Shown piece by piece: positions 56,070-64,000 of a stretch of 64,000 nucleotides of DNA. The stretch covers positions 1 to 64,000 of the forward strand of contig JBEMAY010000004.1 of NCBI GenBank assembly GCA_040274765.1, in the 5' to 3' direction. The DNA comes from Psychrobacillus sp040274765. GTDB taxonomy: Bacteria > Bacillota > Bacilli > Bacillales_A > Planococcaceae. Both the position numbers and the translations under genes were made by a program. The notes beneath the pieces were generated by a model that saw nothing but the letters and a program-made list of their open reading frames with translations, made no database searches and was not told the origin of the DNA. How positions within the stretch are numbered: the first letter of the stretch is position 1; every line of letters starts with the position of its first letter.

Positions 56070-57010
56070 TGGCTGAAAAATTATTAGAAATTAAAAATTT
56101 AAAGCAATATTTTAACGAAGGCAAAGAAAATGAAGTTCGTGCTGTTGATGATATTAGTTTTGACATTTACAAAGGTGAAACTTTAGGTTTAGTAGGGGAG
56201 TCTGGCTGTGGTAAATCTACAACTGGACGAACTATTATTCGACTTTACGATGCCACTGATGGAAAAGTTATTTATGATGGTGTAAACGTACATGATAAAA
56301 AGTCGAAAAAAGATTTGAAAACCTTTAATCGTAAAATGCAAATGATCTTCCAAGATCCTTACGCATCTTTGAATCCGCGTATGAAAGTTCTTGATATCAT
56401 AGCGGAAGGTTTAGATATTCATGGCTTAGTTAAAAATCAGACTGAACGTAAAGCACGAGTTATTGAATTGCTTGAAACAGTAGGTCTGAATAAAGAGCAT
56501 GCGGACCGATATCCTCACGAATTTTCTGGTGGACAGCGTCAACGTCTAGGTATAGCAAGAGCTTTAGCTGTTGAACCAGAATTCATCATTGCGGATGAAC
56601 CAATTTCAGCTTTAGATGTATCTATCCAAGCACAAGTAGTAAACTTATTAAAAGAATTGCAGGAAGAAAAGGGCTTAACATATCTTTTCATTGCTCATGA
56701 CCTTTCAATGGTTAAATATATTTCGGATAGAATTGGAGTAATGTATTTTGGTAAGCTGGTGGAACTAGCTCCTGCTGAAGAATTATACGCAAATCCATTA
56801 CATCCTTATACACAGTCACTTTTATCTGCAATTCCACTTCCGGATCCTAATTATGAGCGTACTCGCGTGCGCAAGTCTTACGATCCATCTGTACATAAGT
56901 ATACAGATGGAGAAGAAATTGCAATGCGTGAAGTGACACCAGGTCACTATGTGTACTGTTCGGAAAGAGAACTAAAAGAACTTAAAGCTATATCTCAGTC
57001 CCGTGCTTAA
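56069..57010 (+). CDS. oppF: oligopeptide ABC transporter ATPase OppF
   Basis: 313 residues. Walker A GESGCGKST, FSGGQRQR, FIIADEPISALD and the C-terminal signature EVTPGHYVYC. Second ATPase, last gene of the opp operon. Confidence 0.94.
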   Translation: MAEKLLEIKNLKQYFNEGKENEVRAVDDISFDIYKGETLGLVGESGCGKSTTGRTIIRLYDATDGKVIYDGVNVHDKKSKKDLKTFNRKMQMIFQDPYASLNPRMKVLDIIAEGLDIHGLVKNQTERKARVIELLETVGLNKEHADRYPHEFSGGQRQRLGIARALAVEPEFIIADEPISALDVSIQAQVVNLLKELQEEKGLTYLFIAHDLSMVKYISDRIGVMYFGKLVELAPAEELYANPLHPYTQSLLSAIPLPDPNYERTRVRKSYDPSVHKYTDGEEIAMREVTPGHYVYCSERELKELKAISQSRA

Positions 57011-57023
57011 TAAAGGTTCTAAC

Positions 57024-57065
57024 AGTAGGCTATATCGAAGGAATTCGATATAGCCTACTTTTTTT
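57024..57065 (+). terminator. terminator of the opp operon
   Basis: A 15-bp perfect stem (57025-57039 with 57044-57058) and four-base loop followed by seven T. Confidence 0.95.
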
Positions 57066-57280
57066 GACATGTTGGATGATGAGTTATCGATAAAATAATA
57101 CCCAAAGTACTAATAATTAAACGTAAAACATCGATAAAAAGAGAATTTTATCCCTGTTTTCTGCTACTCTAATAGGGTACGTGACTAATATCTAATTATT
57201 TTCACATATTAGACGTATTGACACTTTTCATCGAACGATATACTTGTTAGAATGTTAGACGTAAAGAAAGGGAGACGGAT

Positions 57281-58498
57281 ATGATACGAAAAATGTGTAC
57301 AGGAATTTCTGCTATTATGTTAGGGGCTATACTTATGACTCCACTAGAAGCTGGTGCAGAGACAGAAAACTTCTCGGAGAATTTTACATCCAAAGAGTTT
57401 GTCTTCAAATCAATTGAGGAATCAGTAGTATCCTCCTCTAAGCTATTTGTATATGATTCTGGGCTTACTTTTAACTATCCTGATGCAGTTAGAGGAGTAT
57501 ATGTTACTGGACACTCAGCTGGAGGCTCAAGATTTAATCAATTAGTAGATTTAATGGAGAATACAGAATTAAATGCAATGGTTATCGATATTAAAGATGA
57601 TTTTGGAAACCTAACGTATAAACCTAAAGAAGGATCACCTTTAATTAAATATGACATAGGTAAACCATACATAAAAGATCTTCGAGGTACTTTGGAGGTC
57701 ATGGAGGAAAAAGAAATTTATCCAATTGCGCGTGTTGTAGTTTTTAAAGACACGGAATTAGCAGAGAGAAAGCCAGAATTATCATTCGTTGAAAATGGGT
57801 CAGTATGGAAAAATGGTAGAGGAGAAGCGTTTGTTAATCCATTTATGCAAGAAGTATGGGATTATAATGTAGAGATTGCCATTGAGGCTGCTAAAATGGG
57901 CTTTAAGGAAATCCAATTTGACTATGTACGATTCCCTGAAGGCTTTGAAAAAAGAGACACAACATTAAAGTATGGGATGGGAAAATATGAAGCATCTGAG
58001 TTGGACTCCACACAACGTAGGGTTACGGCAGTAACGGACTTTGTTGCTTATGCAAGAGAAAAACTAAAACCATACGGTGTACAAGTCTCGGTTGATATAT
58101 TCGGGTACTCTGCAACTTTACCGGAGGCTCCAGGTATCGGACAAAATTTCTCTAAAATATCCGAGAATGTAGATGTTATTTCTTCAATGATTTATCCAAG
58201 CCATTGGACTTCTTATTTTGGAATTGCAAAACCTGATTTAGAACCGTATCGTCTTGTTCAAGAATATGCTAAGGTAGAGAATGCCAAACTAGCAGAGCTA
58301 GAAAATCCACCTGTATCTCGTCCATGGCTTCAAGATTTTACTGCATCTTACCTTGGTAAAGGTAACTATTTAGTTTATGGTAAAGCAGAGGTAGAAGCTC
58401 AAATAAAAGCATTGCAAGAAGCTGGTATTAATGAATTTTTATTATGGAATGCTGGTAATAAATATACGCCTGGCGTAGATTATACACCGGTTAACTAA
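57281..58498 (+). CDS. secreted putative glycoside hydrolase, DUF4015
   Basis: 405 residues. A signal peptide (cleavage near AGA-ET, residues 26-28) precedes a TIM-barrel-like DUF4015 domain beginning RGVYVTGHSAGGSRF, with VIDIKDDFGNL, EIQFDYVRFPEGF and VSVDIFGYSA. The acidic residues in the DYVRFPE strand are the probable active-site region by analogy with GH families. Exported, with no cell-wall anchor. A GGGAGACGG site precedes the ATG. TTGACA at 57218 may be its -35, but no -10 at the proper spacing is convincing. Confidence 0.82.
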   Translation: MIRKMCTGISAIMLGAILMTPLEAGAETENFSENFTSKEFVFKSIEESVVSSSKLFVYDSGLTFNYPDAVRGVYVTGHSAGGSRFNQLVDLMENTELNAMVIDIKDDFGNLTYKPKEGSPLIKYDIGKPYIKDLRGTLEVMEEKEIYPIARVVVFKDTELAERKPELSFVENGSVWKNGRGEAFVNPFMQEVWDYNVEIAIEAAKMGFKEIQFDYVRFPEGFEKRDTTLKYGMGKYEASELDSTQRRVTAVTDFVAYAREKLKPYGVQVSVDIFGYSATLPEAPGIGQNFSKISENVDVISSMIYPSHWTSYFGIAKPDLEPYRLVQEYAKVENAKLAELENPPVSRPWLQDFTASYLGKGNYLVYGKAEVEAQIKALQEAGINEFLLWNAGNKYTPGVDYTPVN

Positions 58499-58539
58499 AA
58501 TAAAATAGCGAATAAGAAAAACCATAGCGATGCATTTAT

Positions 58540-58586
58540 AACTGTCAGGAATTTTACTACATGTAAAATTTCTGATGGTTTTTTAT
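58540..58586 (+). terminator. terminator after the DUF4015 gene
   Basis: Imperfect long stem (AACTGTCAGGAATTTTAC with GTAAAATTTCTGATGGTT, wobble pairs) followed by T6. Confidence 0.75.
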
Positions 58587-58593
58587 TTTTTAA

Positions 58594-58908
58594 GCTTTGT
58601 TAAAGTTATTGGTTGATTTTGACTAATAATCCTTTTTTATAGTGACTTTAAATATAAAATGGAACTTTCAAATAGCTGATAAGAACATAAATGATAATGA
58701 AATTGGGGATGGTTACAGTTATTTAGCTTTATTTATGCGAGTAAATTTATTAGAGTTTTATCGATACTAAAGCTGTTCCCATTATTGGAGTGCCAGACCG
58801 CGCCTCCTACTGAATCAGTGGGGCAGATGAGACATCACAACCACGCGCGTAAACGATGGGTGATGGCTTATCGCTCCCCGTGATCAACCCTACCCTTTAA
58901 CATAGCCA
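58594..58908. repeat. MITE-like dispersed repeat, copy B
   Basis: Begins GCTTTGTTAAAGTTATTGG and ends ..CCCTTTAACATAGCC. The complement of the end (GGCTATGTTAAAGGGTAG..) mirrors the start over about 25 bp with a few mismatches. It shares TTGATTTTGACT, ATAAGAACATAAAT, GACATCACAACCACGCGCG and TGGCTTATCGCTC with copy A at 36.9 kb, in the same order. The rest of the gap to spx (58909-59499) is AT-rich with no gene I can support. A TGTATACT near 59407 may be part of an spx promoter. Confidence 0.75.
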
Positions 58909-59499
58909 TTTGTTAAACAAATATGAATGAATTTCTAGGTATATTAAGTAGCATCACATTTTGTTCCCATGCGGTTGTTAAGTGGAAGGGATAGTAAAAT
59001 ATGTTTTACTATCTAGGCATTATTGTTTTCAATTATGGGTATTAATTAGGTAGTGCTATACGTATAGGTCAAGGAATAGCTTTAATTGGTAATCCAGTAG
59101 GCTTCTAGGTTTAATTTAAGAAAATATTTACAAATCACCTAAGCCTGCAGAAAAAAATGAAACTTTTTTTCATGAAAAACGTACTATATAGTATAACAGT
59201 TGTTTTCAATAAATATCTTCTAATTGAGAATGAATCATTTTTTTGAAAACAAGGTTTAAACTCTTATAAAAAAGGGTATTATTGTATTAAAGAGACATTA
59301 TTATTCTAAAAAATGTATTAGGTTGTTCACTTTCTGGACAAATAATAAATATGCTTTACAAGTGAAAATATTTCTGAAAAATGTATTTTAAATACCTATT
59401 AATTAGTGTATACTATAAAAGTGCTAAACTACATTAAATTAATTATAATCTACTTTATATAACACAAGTAACAATCGAGAGGAAGTGTTTTTTAATATG

Positions 59500-59895
59500 A
59501 TGGTTACATTATTTACTTCACCAAGCTGTACTTCATGTAGAAAAGCAAAAGCCTGGTTAGAAGAGCATGACATTCCTTACACTGAAAGAAATATTTTTTC
59601 CGAACCGTTAAGCATTAGTGAAATTAAAGAAATACTGCGTATGACGGAAGATGGAACAGACGAAATAATTTCTACTCGTTCTAAAATTTTTCAAAAACTA
59701 AATGTTGATGTGGAGAGCCTTCCGCTTCAAAGGCTATATGAATTAATTCAAGAATATCCGGGTTTACTACGTAGACCTATCATATTAGATGAAAAACGTT
59801 TACAAGTTGGATACAATGAAGATGAAATTCGTAGATTTTTACCTAGAAAAGTCCGAGCGTACCAATTACTTGAAGCGCAAAGATTAGTGAATTAG
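59500..59895 (+). CDS. spx: Spx, redox-stress transcription regulator (ArsC family)
   Basis: 131 residues, the exact B. subtilis length when started at ATG 59500; an ATG one codon earlier would also fit. The redox switch Cys10-x-x-Cys13 lies in SPSCTSCRKAK, and EDGTDEIISTRSKIFQKLN and LLRRPIILDEKRLQVGYNEDEIRRFLP are near-invariant. Spx binds the RNA polymerase alpha C-terminal domain and turns on thiol-stress genes. It is degraded by ClpXP. GAGAGGAAG precedes the start. Followed by mecA as in B. subtilis. Confidence 0.97.
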   Translation: MVTLFTSPSCTSCRKAKAWLEEHDIPYTERNIFSEPLSISEIKEILRMTEDGTDEIISTRSKIFQKLNVDVESLPLQRLYELIQEYPGLLRRPIILDEKRLQVGYNEDEIRRFLPRKVRAYQLLEAQRLVN

Positions 59896-59904
59896 TTTGG
59901 GATT

Positions 59905-59950
59905 AAGCTGGTGATTTTCAAAGAAATTTTGAAATCATCAGCTTTTCTTT
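59905..59950 (+). terminator. terminator after spx
   Basis: Long stem (AAGCTGGTGATTTTCAAA with TTGAAATCATCAGCTT, wobble pair) with a T-rich tail. Confidence 0.85.
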
Positions 59951-60112
59951 ATTACTTTTTCTCGCCTCATGTTATAATTTTTTTAAAACATAAAAAGTTG
60001 TATTAATATTTTAAAAGTGAAGCTGGAATCCTTTTCTTTTTTTATTAAACAACATACAATAGTAATAGACACTACAATAATGAGGCGGAAGAAGCGAAAG
60101 GAGATGTGTTAA

Positions 60113-60778
60113 ATGGATATCGAGCGCATCAATGACAACACTTTCAAAGTATACATTTCATACATCGACATTGAAGAAAGAGGCTTCAGCCGAGATGAAA
60201 TATGGTTTAATAAAGATAAGAGCGAGCAGCTTTTTTGGGAAATGATGGATGAGGTTCATGATGACGATCATTTTGAAGAGTTAGATGGTCCTTTGTGGAT
60301 ACAAGTTCATGCGATGGAAAAAGGTTTAGAAGTGATTGTCACTCGAACGGAAATGGCAAAAGATGAACGATCAGACGATAGCTTAAGTGCAGAGGATTTA
60401 TCAAACAAGATATTTAAAAATGCTGTCTCAAATTCCATGGGACCACATGAGTTTGATGATTTTTCAAATTATATGGATGACTTAGATGAAATACCATCAG
60501 AATATACTTTTATATTCGAAAATTTTGAAGATGTTATTGGCTTGTCCAAAAAACTAGATGACATAGATCTTGACACTTCCTTATATCATTATAATGAGAA
60601 ATATTACTTACATGTAATTTTTGACATGGATATGGTGGAGCTAGAAGTAATTTTAAATACGTTGAGTGTTATTTCAGAATTTGGGCAAAGTACAAAAACA
60701 ACAATTCACATTATTCAAGAATATGGCAAAGAAATTATTGCCGCCAATGTGATGGAAGAATTAAACAAACATTTTTAA
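60113..60778 (+). CDS. mecA: MecA, adaptor for ClpCP
   Basis: 221 residues. An N-terminal target-binding domain (MDIERINDNTFKVYISYIDIEERGF), an acidic linker (about 85-130), then the ClpC-binding C-terminal domain (about 131-221). It delivers ComK and other clients to ClpCP and helps ClpC assemble. AAAGGAGATG precedes the ATG. It lies between spx and coiA as in B. subtilis. Confidence 0.95.
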   Translation: MDIERINDNTFKVYISYIDIEERGFSRDEIWFNKDKSEQLFWEMMDEVHDDDHFEELDGPLWIQVHAMEKGLEVIVTRTEMAKDERSDDSLSAEDLSNKIFKNAVSNSMGPHEFDDFSNYMDDLDEIPSEYTFIFENFEDVIGLSKKLDDIDLDTSLYHYNEKYYLHVIFDMDMVELEVILNTLSVISEFGQSTKTTIHIIQEYGKEIIAANVMEELNKHF

Positions 60779-60802
60779 AGAGCTGGGAACTAATCAAAAA
60801 AA

Positions 60803-60846
60803 TAAAACGTGAAATCGAAAAAAAATTTCGATTTCGCGTTTTTTTA
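60803..60846 (+). terminator. terminator after mecA
   Basis: Stem AACGTGAAATCGAAA/TTTCGATTTCGCGTT (one wobble) and T8. Confidence 0.92.
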
Positions 60847-60947
60847 TTGTAAGGTTCCCCGCTACTACCTAGGATATATTCATTCTAGCCAATTTCAATA
60901 TTGCTTTTTTTCTGTATTATTGTATATTGAAAGAGGAGGTGATTATC

Positions 60948-62102
60948 ATATTAACAGCCCTAACAAAGGATGGGGAAATTTTTATACCAGCTCAGTATTC
61001 CAGAGACAGTTTAAAATATTTGAGACAAAGTGACTATAGGTGTGCCGAATGCAGAGAAGCTGTAACCTTAAAGGTTGGCAGTATCAAAATTCCACATTTT
61101 GCTCATCAACCTAATTCCGTCTGCGCCCAGTCATTTTCAGAACATGAGAGCGAAGATCATCTGAACGGTAAAATTCAGCTGTACAACTTTTTGCAAAGTA
61201 AAAAAGTCTCTTGTAACTTAGAGCCCTTTATATTAAAAATTAGCCAAAGACCCGATATTTTAGTCCACGACAATCATCTTAATGTAGCAATTGAATATCA
61301 ATGTAGTAAAATATCTGCTAGCATCGTTCGCAAACGTAATACTGGTTATTTACAAGCACAAATTAAAACGCTATGGATATTAAAGTCTCCTCACCCACTA
61401 GATTTTCCTCCTAAGCAAATTGGCATTATGAAGCTTTCTTCCTTTCAAACCGAGCTTTTTTTCAACAGTATAAATGGTAAAGTTTTAATCACCTATTGTC
61501 CTCAAACCAAATCCTTTTCCTATATCTCTAATCTTCTTCATCTATATACCAATCATTTTATAGTAAAAATTAATAGATTACCTATTACTCTTCAAACCTG
61601 GCCATTAGCTATAGTTAAACGAATTAATGAACATGAGTTTCAAACTTATTTAAAGCTTTATCAAATGAAAAGAATGAATCGCTTAAAAAGCTTATATCTT
61701 TATAATCGTAAGGGCATTCAATCTTCCTTTTTACAGGTATGCTATAAATGGAGAATCGACCCTACCAATCTTCCTTTGTTTATTGGAGTGCCTTCTCGTA
61801 GAGCGGATGCTTTCGATGAACATGCCTGTGAATGGCAGGTGCAGTGGATCGAATTTTTACAAACCAATTTCCTGAAGCTAGATACTATTAGTGATCAACA
61901 CTATTACCATTTCTTACTCTTGCATCGGTGGAAGGAGCCTAGTAGGTTCACTATCCGGATAGAGGCTTTGAAAGCTTATACAGAGCTTTTAAAGGAATGC
62001 GGAGATATAGGGAAGCCACTTCTATCTACAAGTACATTTAACATACCTAAAATGCATAGATTACTTTATGACCATTTCCTTGCAAAAGGAGCTGAAAATT
62101 GA
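60948..62102 (+). CDS. coiA: competence protein CoiA, possible ATA start
   Basis: About 384 residues. The N-terminal zinc-ribbon-like region is CAECREAVTLKVG..HFAH. A nuclease-like core has RPDILVHDNHLNVAIEYQCS, followed by a long helical C-terminus. CoiA is needed for natural transformation at the RecA-dependent step. The start is odd. A full Shine-Dalgarno, AGAGGAGGTGAT (60932-60943), is followed by no ATG, GTG or TTG at usable spacing. ATA at 60948 is eight bases away and gives MLTALTKDG, the expected N-terminus. A TTG at 60927 precedes the ribosome site and seems wrong. Confidence 0.85.
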   Translation: MLTALTKDGEIFIPAQYSRDSLKYLRQSDYRCAECREAVTLKVGSIKIPHFAHQPNSVCAQSFSEHESEDHLNGKIQLYNFLQSKKVSCNLEPFILKISQRPDILVHDNHLNVAIEYQCSKISASIVRKRNTGYLQAQIKTLWILKSPHPLDFPPKQIGIMKLSSFQTELFFNSINGKVLITYCPQTKSFSYISNLLHLYTNHFIVKINRLPITLQTWPLAIVKRINEHEFQTYLKLYQMKRMNRLKSLYLYNRKGIQSSFLQVCYKWRIDPTNLPLFIGVPSRRADAFDEHACEWQVQWIEFLQTNFLKLDTISDQHYYHFLLLHRWKEPSRFTIRIEALKAYTELLKECGDIGKPLLSTSTFNIPKMHRLLYDHFLAKGAEN

Positions 62103-62150
62103 GAAAATAGAATTGATTCGTAGTTCGAAACAATAGGAGGAGAAGGTATT

Positions 62151-63965
62151 TTGACAACTGATTCAAAAAATAAAATCTTAACTAGAGATGAAGTAGAAGA
62201 AAGTCTTACTTGGAAGCTGGAAGATATATATTCTACTGAAACAGAATGGGAAAAAGAATTCCAAGAAGTTGCCGAGTTAGCTAAAAAGGCCACTTCTTAT
62301 CAAGGGACAATAAGTTCAGGATCAGGCGCATTGTTAGAAGTCTTAACATACCGAGACGAGCTAACTAGTAAATTACGTAAGCTTTATACTTATGCACATA
62401 TGCGTAGTGACCAAGATACAGCTAACAGTAAATACCAGGCCATGGATAGTCGTATAAAATCATTATATGTAAAGGTTTCTACAGAGCTTTCTTTCTTAGT
62501 CCCTGAAATATTGTCACTAGATGAAACAATCCTGGAGAAATACCTAAATGAAAATAATGATCTTCAAGTTTATAGACAAATGCTAGAGGAAATAAATAAA
62601 GAGCGCCCACATGTGCTTGCGAAGGAACAAGAAGCGCTACTGGCTCAGTTTTCTGAAGTGGCGGGAGCATCTGCGGATACGTTCGGTAAGTTAAATAATG
62701 CAGATTTGGAATTCCCTTATATTAAGGACGAGGACGGCAATGAAGTACAACTTACACATGGTCGTTACAGTAGATTTCTAGAAAGTGGAGATCGACGTGT
62801 TCGTGAAGATGCATTTAAGGCTATGTACGATACCTATGGTAAATTTAGAAATACATTTGCATCTACTCTGAGTGGAAATATTAAAGGGGATAACGTGAAT
62901 GCAAAAATAAGAAATTATACATCTGCTAGAGAAGCTGCTCTGTCAGCTAACCATATTCCTGAGTCTGTGTATGATAACTTAGTTGAAACAGTTAACAAAA
63001 ATGTGCATTTACTACATCGATATGTCAGCCTTCGTAAAAAAGTTTTAGGTGTAGAGGAGCTACATATGTATGACTTGTACACGCCGCTTGTAAAAGAATT
63101 AAAAATGGAATATACGTACGATGAGGCTTGTCAGGTAATGCTAGAAAGCTTTAAGCCATTAGGCGAGGAATATGTCTCTATCGTGGAAAAAGGCTTAGAG
63201 AACCGTTGGGTAGACGTTGTAGAAACGAAAGGAAAACGTTCTGGTGCCTATTCATCTGGTACGTATGGTACGAACCCTTATATCCTTATGAACTGGCAAG
63301 ATAACGTAGATAATTTATTTACACTTGCTCATGAGTTTGGACATAGTATCCATAGCTACTATACTAGAGAAAATCAACCGTATGTATATGGTGACTATTC
63401 GATTTTCGTTGCAGAGGTAGCCTCAACTTGTAACGAGGCCTTGTTAAATGATCATTTATTAAAAACAATTGAAGATCCTAAGAAGCGTATTTATTTGCTG
63501 AATCATTGGCTTGAAGGTTTTAGAGGTACAGTATTCAGACAAACTATGTTTGCGGAGTTTGAGCATATCATTCATCAACTAGACCAAGACGGAGAAGCGC
63601 TAACAGCTGATAAGCTAACAGAGGTTTATTACGATTTAAATAAGAAATATTTTGGGGATGATATAGTAATTGATGAGCAAATTGGTTTAGAATGGACGAG
63701 AATTCCTCACTTCTATTACAATTACTATGTGTATCAATATGCCACTGGTCTTAGTGCTGCTACTGCACTGAGCAATCAAATTTTATCTGAAGGACAGCCA
63801 GCAGTAGACCGTTATATTAATGAGTTTTTAAAAGCAGGCTGCTCCGATTATCCAATTGAAGTATTGAAAAAAGCTGGGGTAGATATGAATACAGCCTCTC
63901 CAATTGAAGAGGCTTGTAAAGTATTTGAACAAAAACTAAATGAACTAGAGCAGTTACTGAGCTAA
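62151..63965 (+). CDS. pepF: oligoendopeptidase F (M3 family)
   Basis: 604 residues from TTG behind AGGAGGAGAAGG. The zinc site HEFGH (394-398) has the third ligand Glu422 in FVAEVAST, and the family C-terminus WTRIPHFYYNYYVYQYATG is present. The cytosolic enzyme degrades imported peptides of about 7-17 residues, which fits with the opp and app importers upstream. Overproduction is known to affect sporulation in B. subtilis. It follows coiA as in B. subtilis (yjbG). Confidence 0.96.
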   Translation: MTTDSKNKILTRDEVEESLTWKLEDIYSTETEWEKEFQEVAELAKKATSYQGTISSGSGALLEVLTYRDELTSKLRKLYTYAHMRSDQDTANSKYQAMDSRIKSLYVKVSTELSFLVPEILSLDETILEKYLNENNDLQVYRQMLEEINKERPHVLAKEQEALLAQFSEVAGASADTFGKLNNADLEFPYIKDEDGNEVQLTHGRYSRFLESGDRRVREDAFKAMYDTYGKFRNTFASTLSGNIKGDNVNAKIRNYTSAREAALSANHIPESVYDNLVETVNKNVHLLHRYVSLRKKVLGVEELHMYDLYTPLVKELKMEYTYDEACQVMLESFKPLGEEYVSIVEKGLENRWVDVVETKGKRSGAYSSGTYGTNPYILMNWQDNVDNLFTLAHEFGHSIHSYYTRENQPYVYGDYSIFVAEVASTCNEALLNDHLLKTIEDPKKRIYLLNHWLEGFRGTVFRQTMFAEFEHIIHQLDQDGEALTADKLTEVYYDLNKKYFGDDIVIDEQIGLEWTRIPHFYYNYYVYQYATGLSAATALSNQILSEGQPAVDRYINEFLKAGCSDYPIEVLKKAGVDMNTASPIEEACKVFEQKLNELEQLLS

Positions 63966-63971
63966 GTGTCG

Positions 63972-64000
63972 GGCCACCTCTTACTAGAGGTGGCTTTTAT
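63972..64000 (+). terminator. terminator after pepF
   Basis: Stem GCCACCTCT/AGAGGTGGC (63973-63981 with 63986-63994) and TTTTAT at the window end. Confidence 0.88.

Noticed and set aside
59041..59115. Coding remnant (GSAIRIGQGIALIGNPVGF then stop) in the gap before spx
   Set aside because: Only about 19 codons, with a stop just upstream and no family match I can support.

Overview
This is a 64 kb stretch of AT-rich chromosome from a low-GC Gram-positive, endospore-forming-type Bacillota. Three things point to Bacillaceae or Planococcaceae. The gene content and gene order are those of Bacillus subtilis. The RNA and operator signals are typical Bacillus ones: a SAM-I riboswitch, a tRNA-Trp T-box, and CtsR and FapR boxes. 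Many genes have strong AGGAGG ribosome sites with TTG or GTG starts. A Psychrobacillus- or Sporosarcina-like organism is my guess; the genus cannot be proved from the sequence alone. Almost everything is chromosomal core. No prophage, plasmid, CRISPR array, rRNA or tRNA gene was seen.

Layout. 1-10.3 kb: the end of a chemotaxis receptor, then a cell-envelope block: yvjA, cccB (cytochrome c551), ftsE-ftsX, a secreted coiled-coil/M23 hydrolase, a thioredoxin-like protein, the CtpB-type protease, minJ and csbA. 10.4-14.7 kb (minus strand): a SAM-riboswitch-controlled methionine importer operon metN-metI-metQ plus an M20 amidohydrolase. 14.9-15.9 kb: azlC-azlD amino-acid exporter. 16.0-27.0 kb: yhjE, sipV, addB, addA, a DUF418 membrane protein, yisK, yisL. 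27.2-31 kb: an orphan ATPase, an acetyltransferase and a membrane-anchored, apparently catalytically dead GH13 protein. 31-35.1 kb: a 125-bp tandem repeat array, a DUF3231 gene and the degV/HAD/yitV/yitW cluster. 35.16-36.86 kb: an IS1182-type insertion sequence with a frameshifted transposase, sitting inside the yitW terminator. 37.3-40.5 kb: an Fnr-type regulator, a ClpB-like disaggregase without its N domain, and yjzD. 40.6-42.9 kb: fabH-fabF under a FapR operator. 43.2-57.0 kb: two oligopeptide ABC importers (app and opp) flanking a T-box-controlled trpS. 57.3-64 kb: a DUF4015 secreted protein, then spx, mecA, coiA and pepF.

How the genes work together. FtsEX with the neighbouring M23 protein, CtpB and MinJ form a wall-remodelling, division and sporulation-signalling group. 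AddAB is the double-strand-break nuclease/helicase. The App and Opp importers, PepF, the M20 enzyme and MetNIQ form a peptide and amino-acid salvage theme. Spx, MecA, CoiA and ClpB belong to stress proteolysis and competence.

The least ordinary material is non-coding. There are three intergenic arrays of roughly 21-bp units, each with a different consensus (2.49-2.81, 2.83-3.15 and 10.40-10.52 kb). There is a 4.5-copy 125-bp array, a perfect 40-bp palindrome, and two copies of a roughly 315-375 bp MITE-like repeat with imperfect inverted ends. I saw no obviously new multi-gene defence or biosynthetic system. The best leads are the 21-bp arrays, the GH13 pseudo-enzyme, the N-domain-less ClpB behind a CtsR box, and a coiA gene whose ribosome site points to an ATA start.
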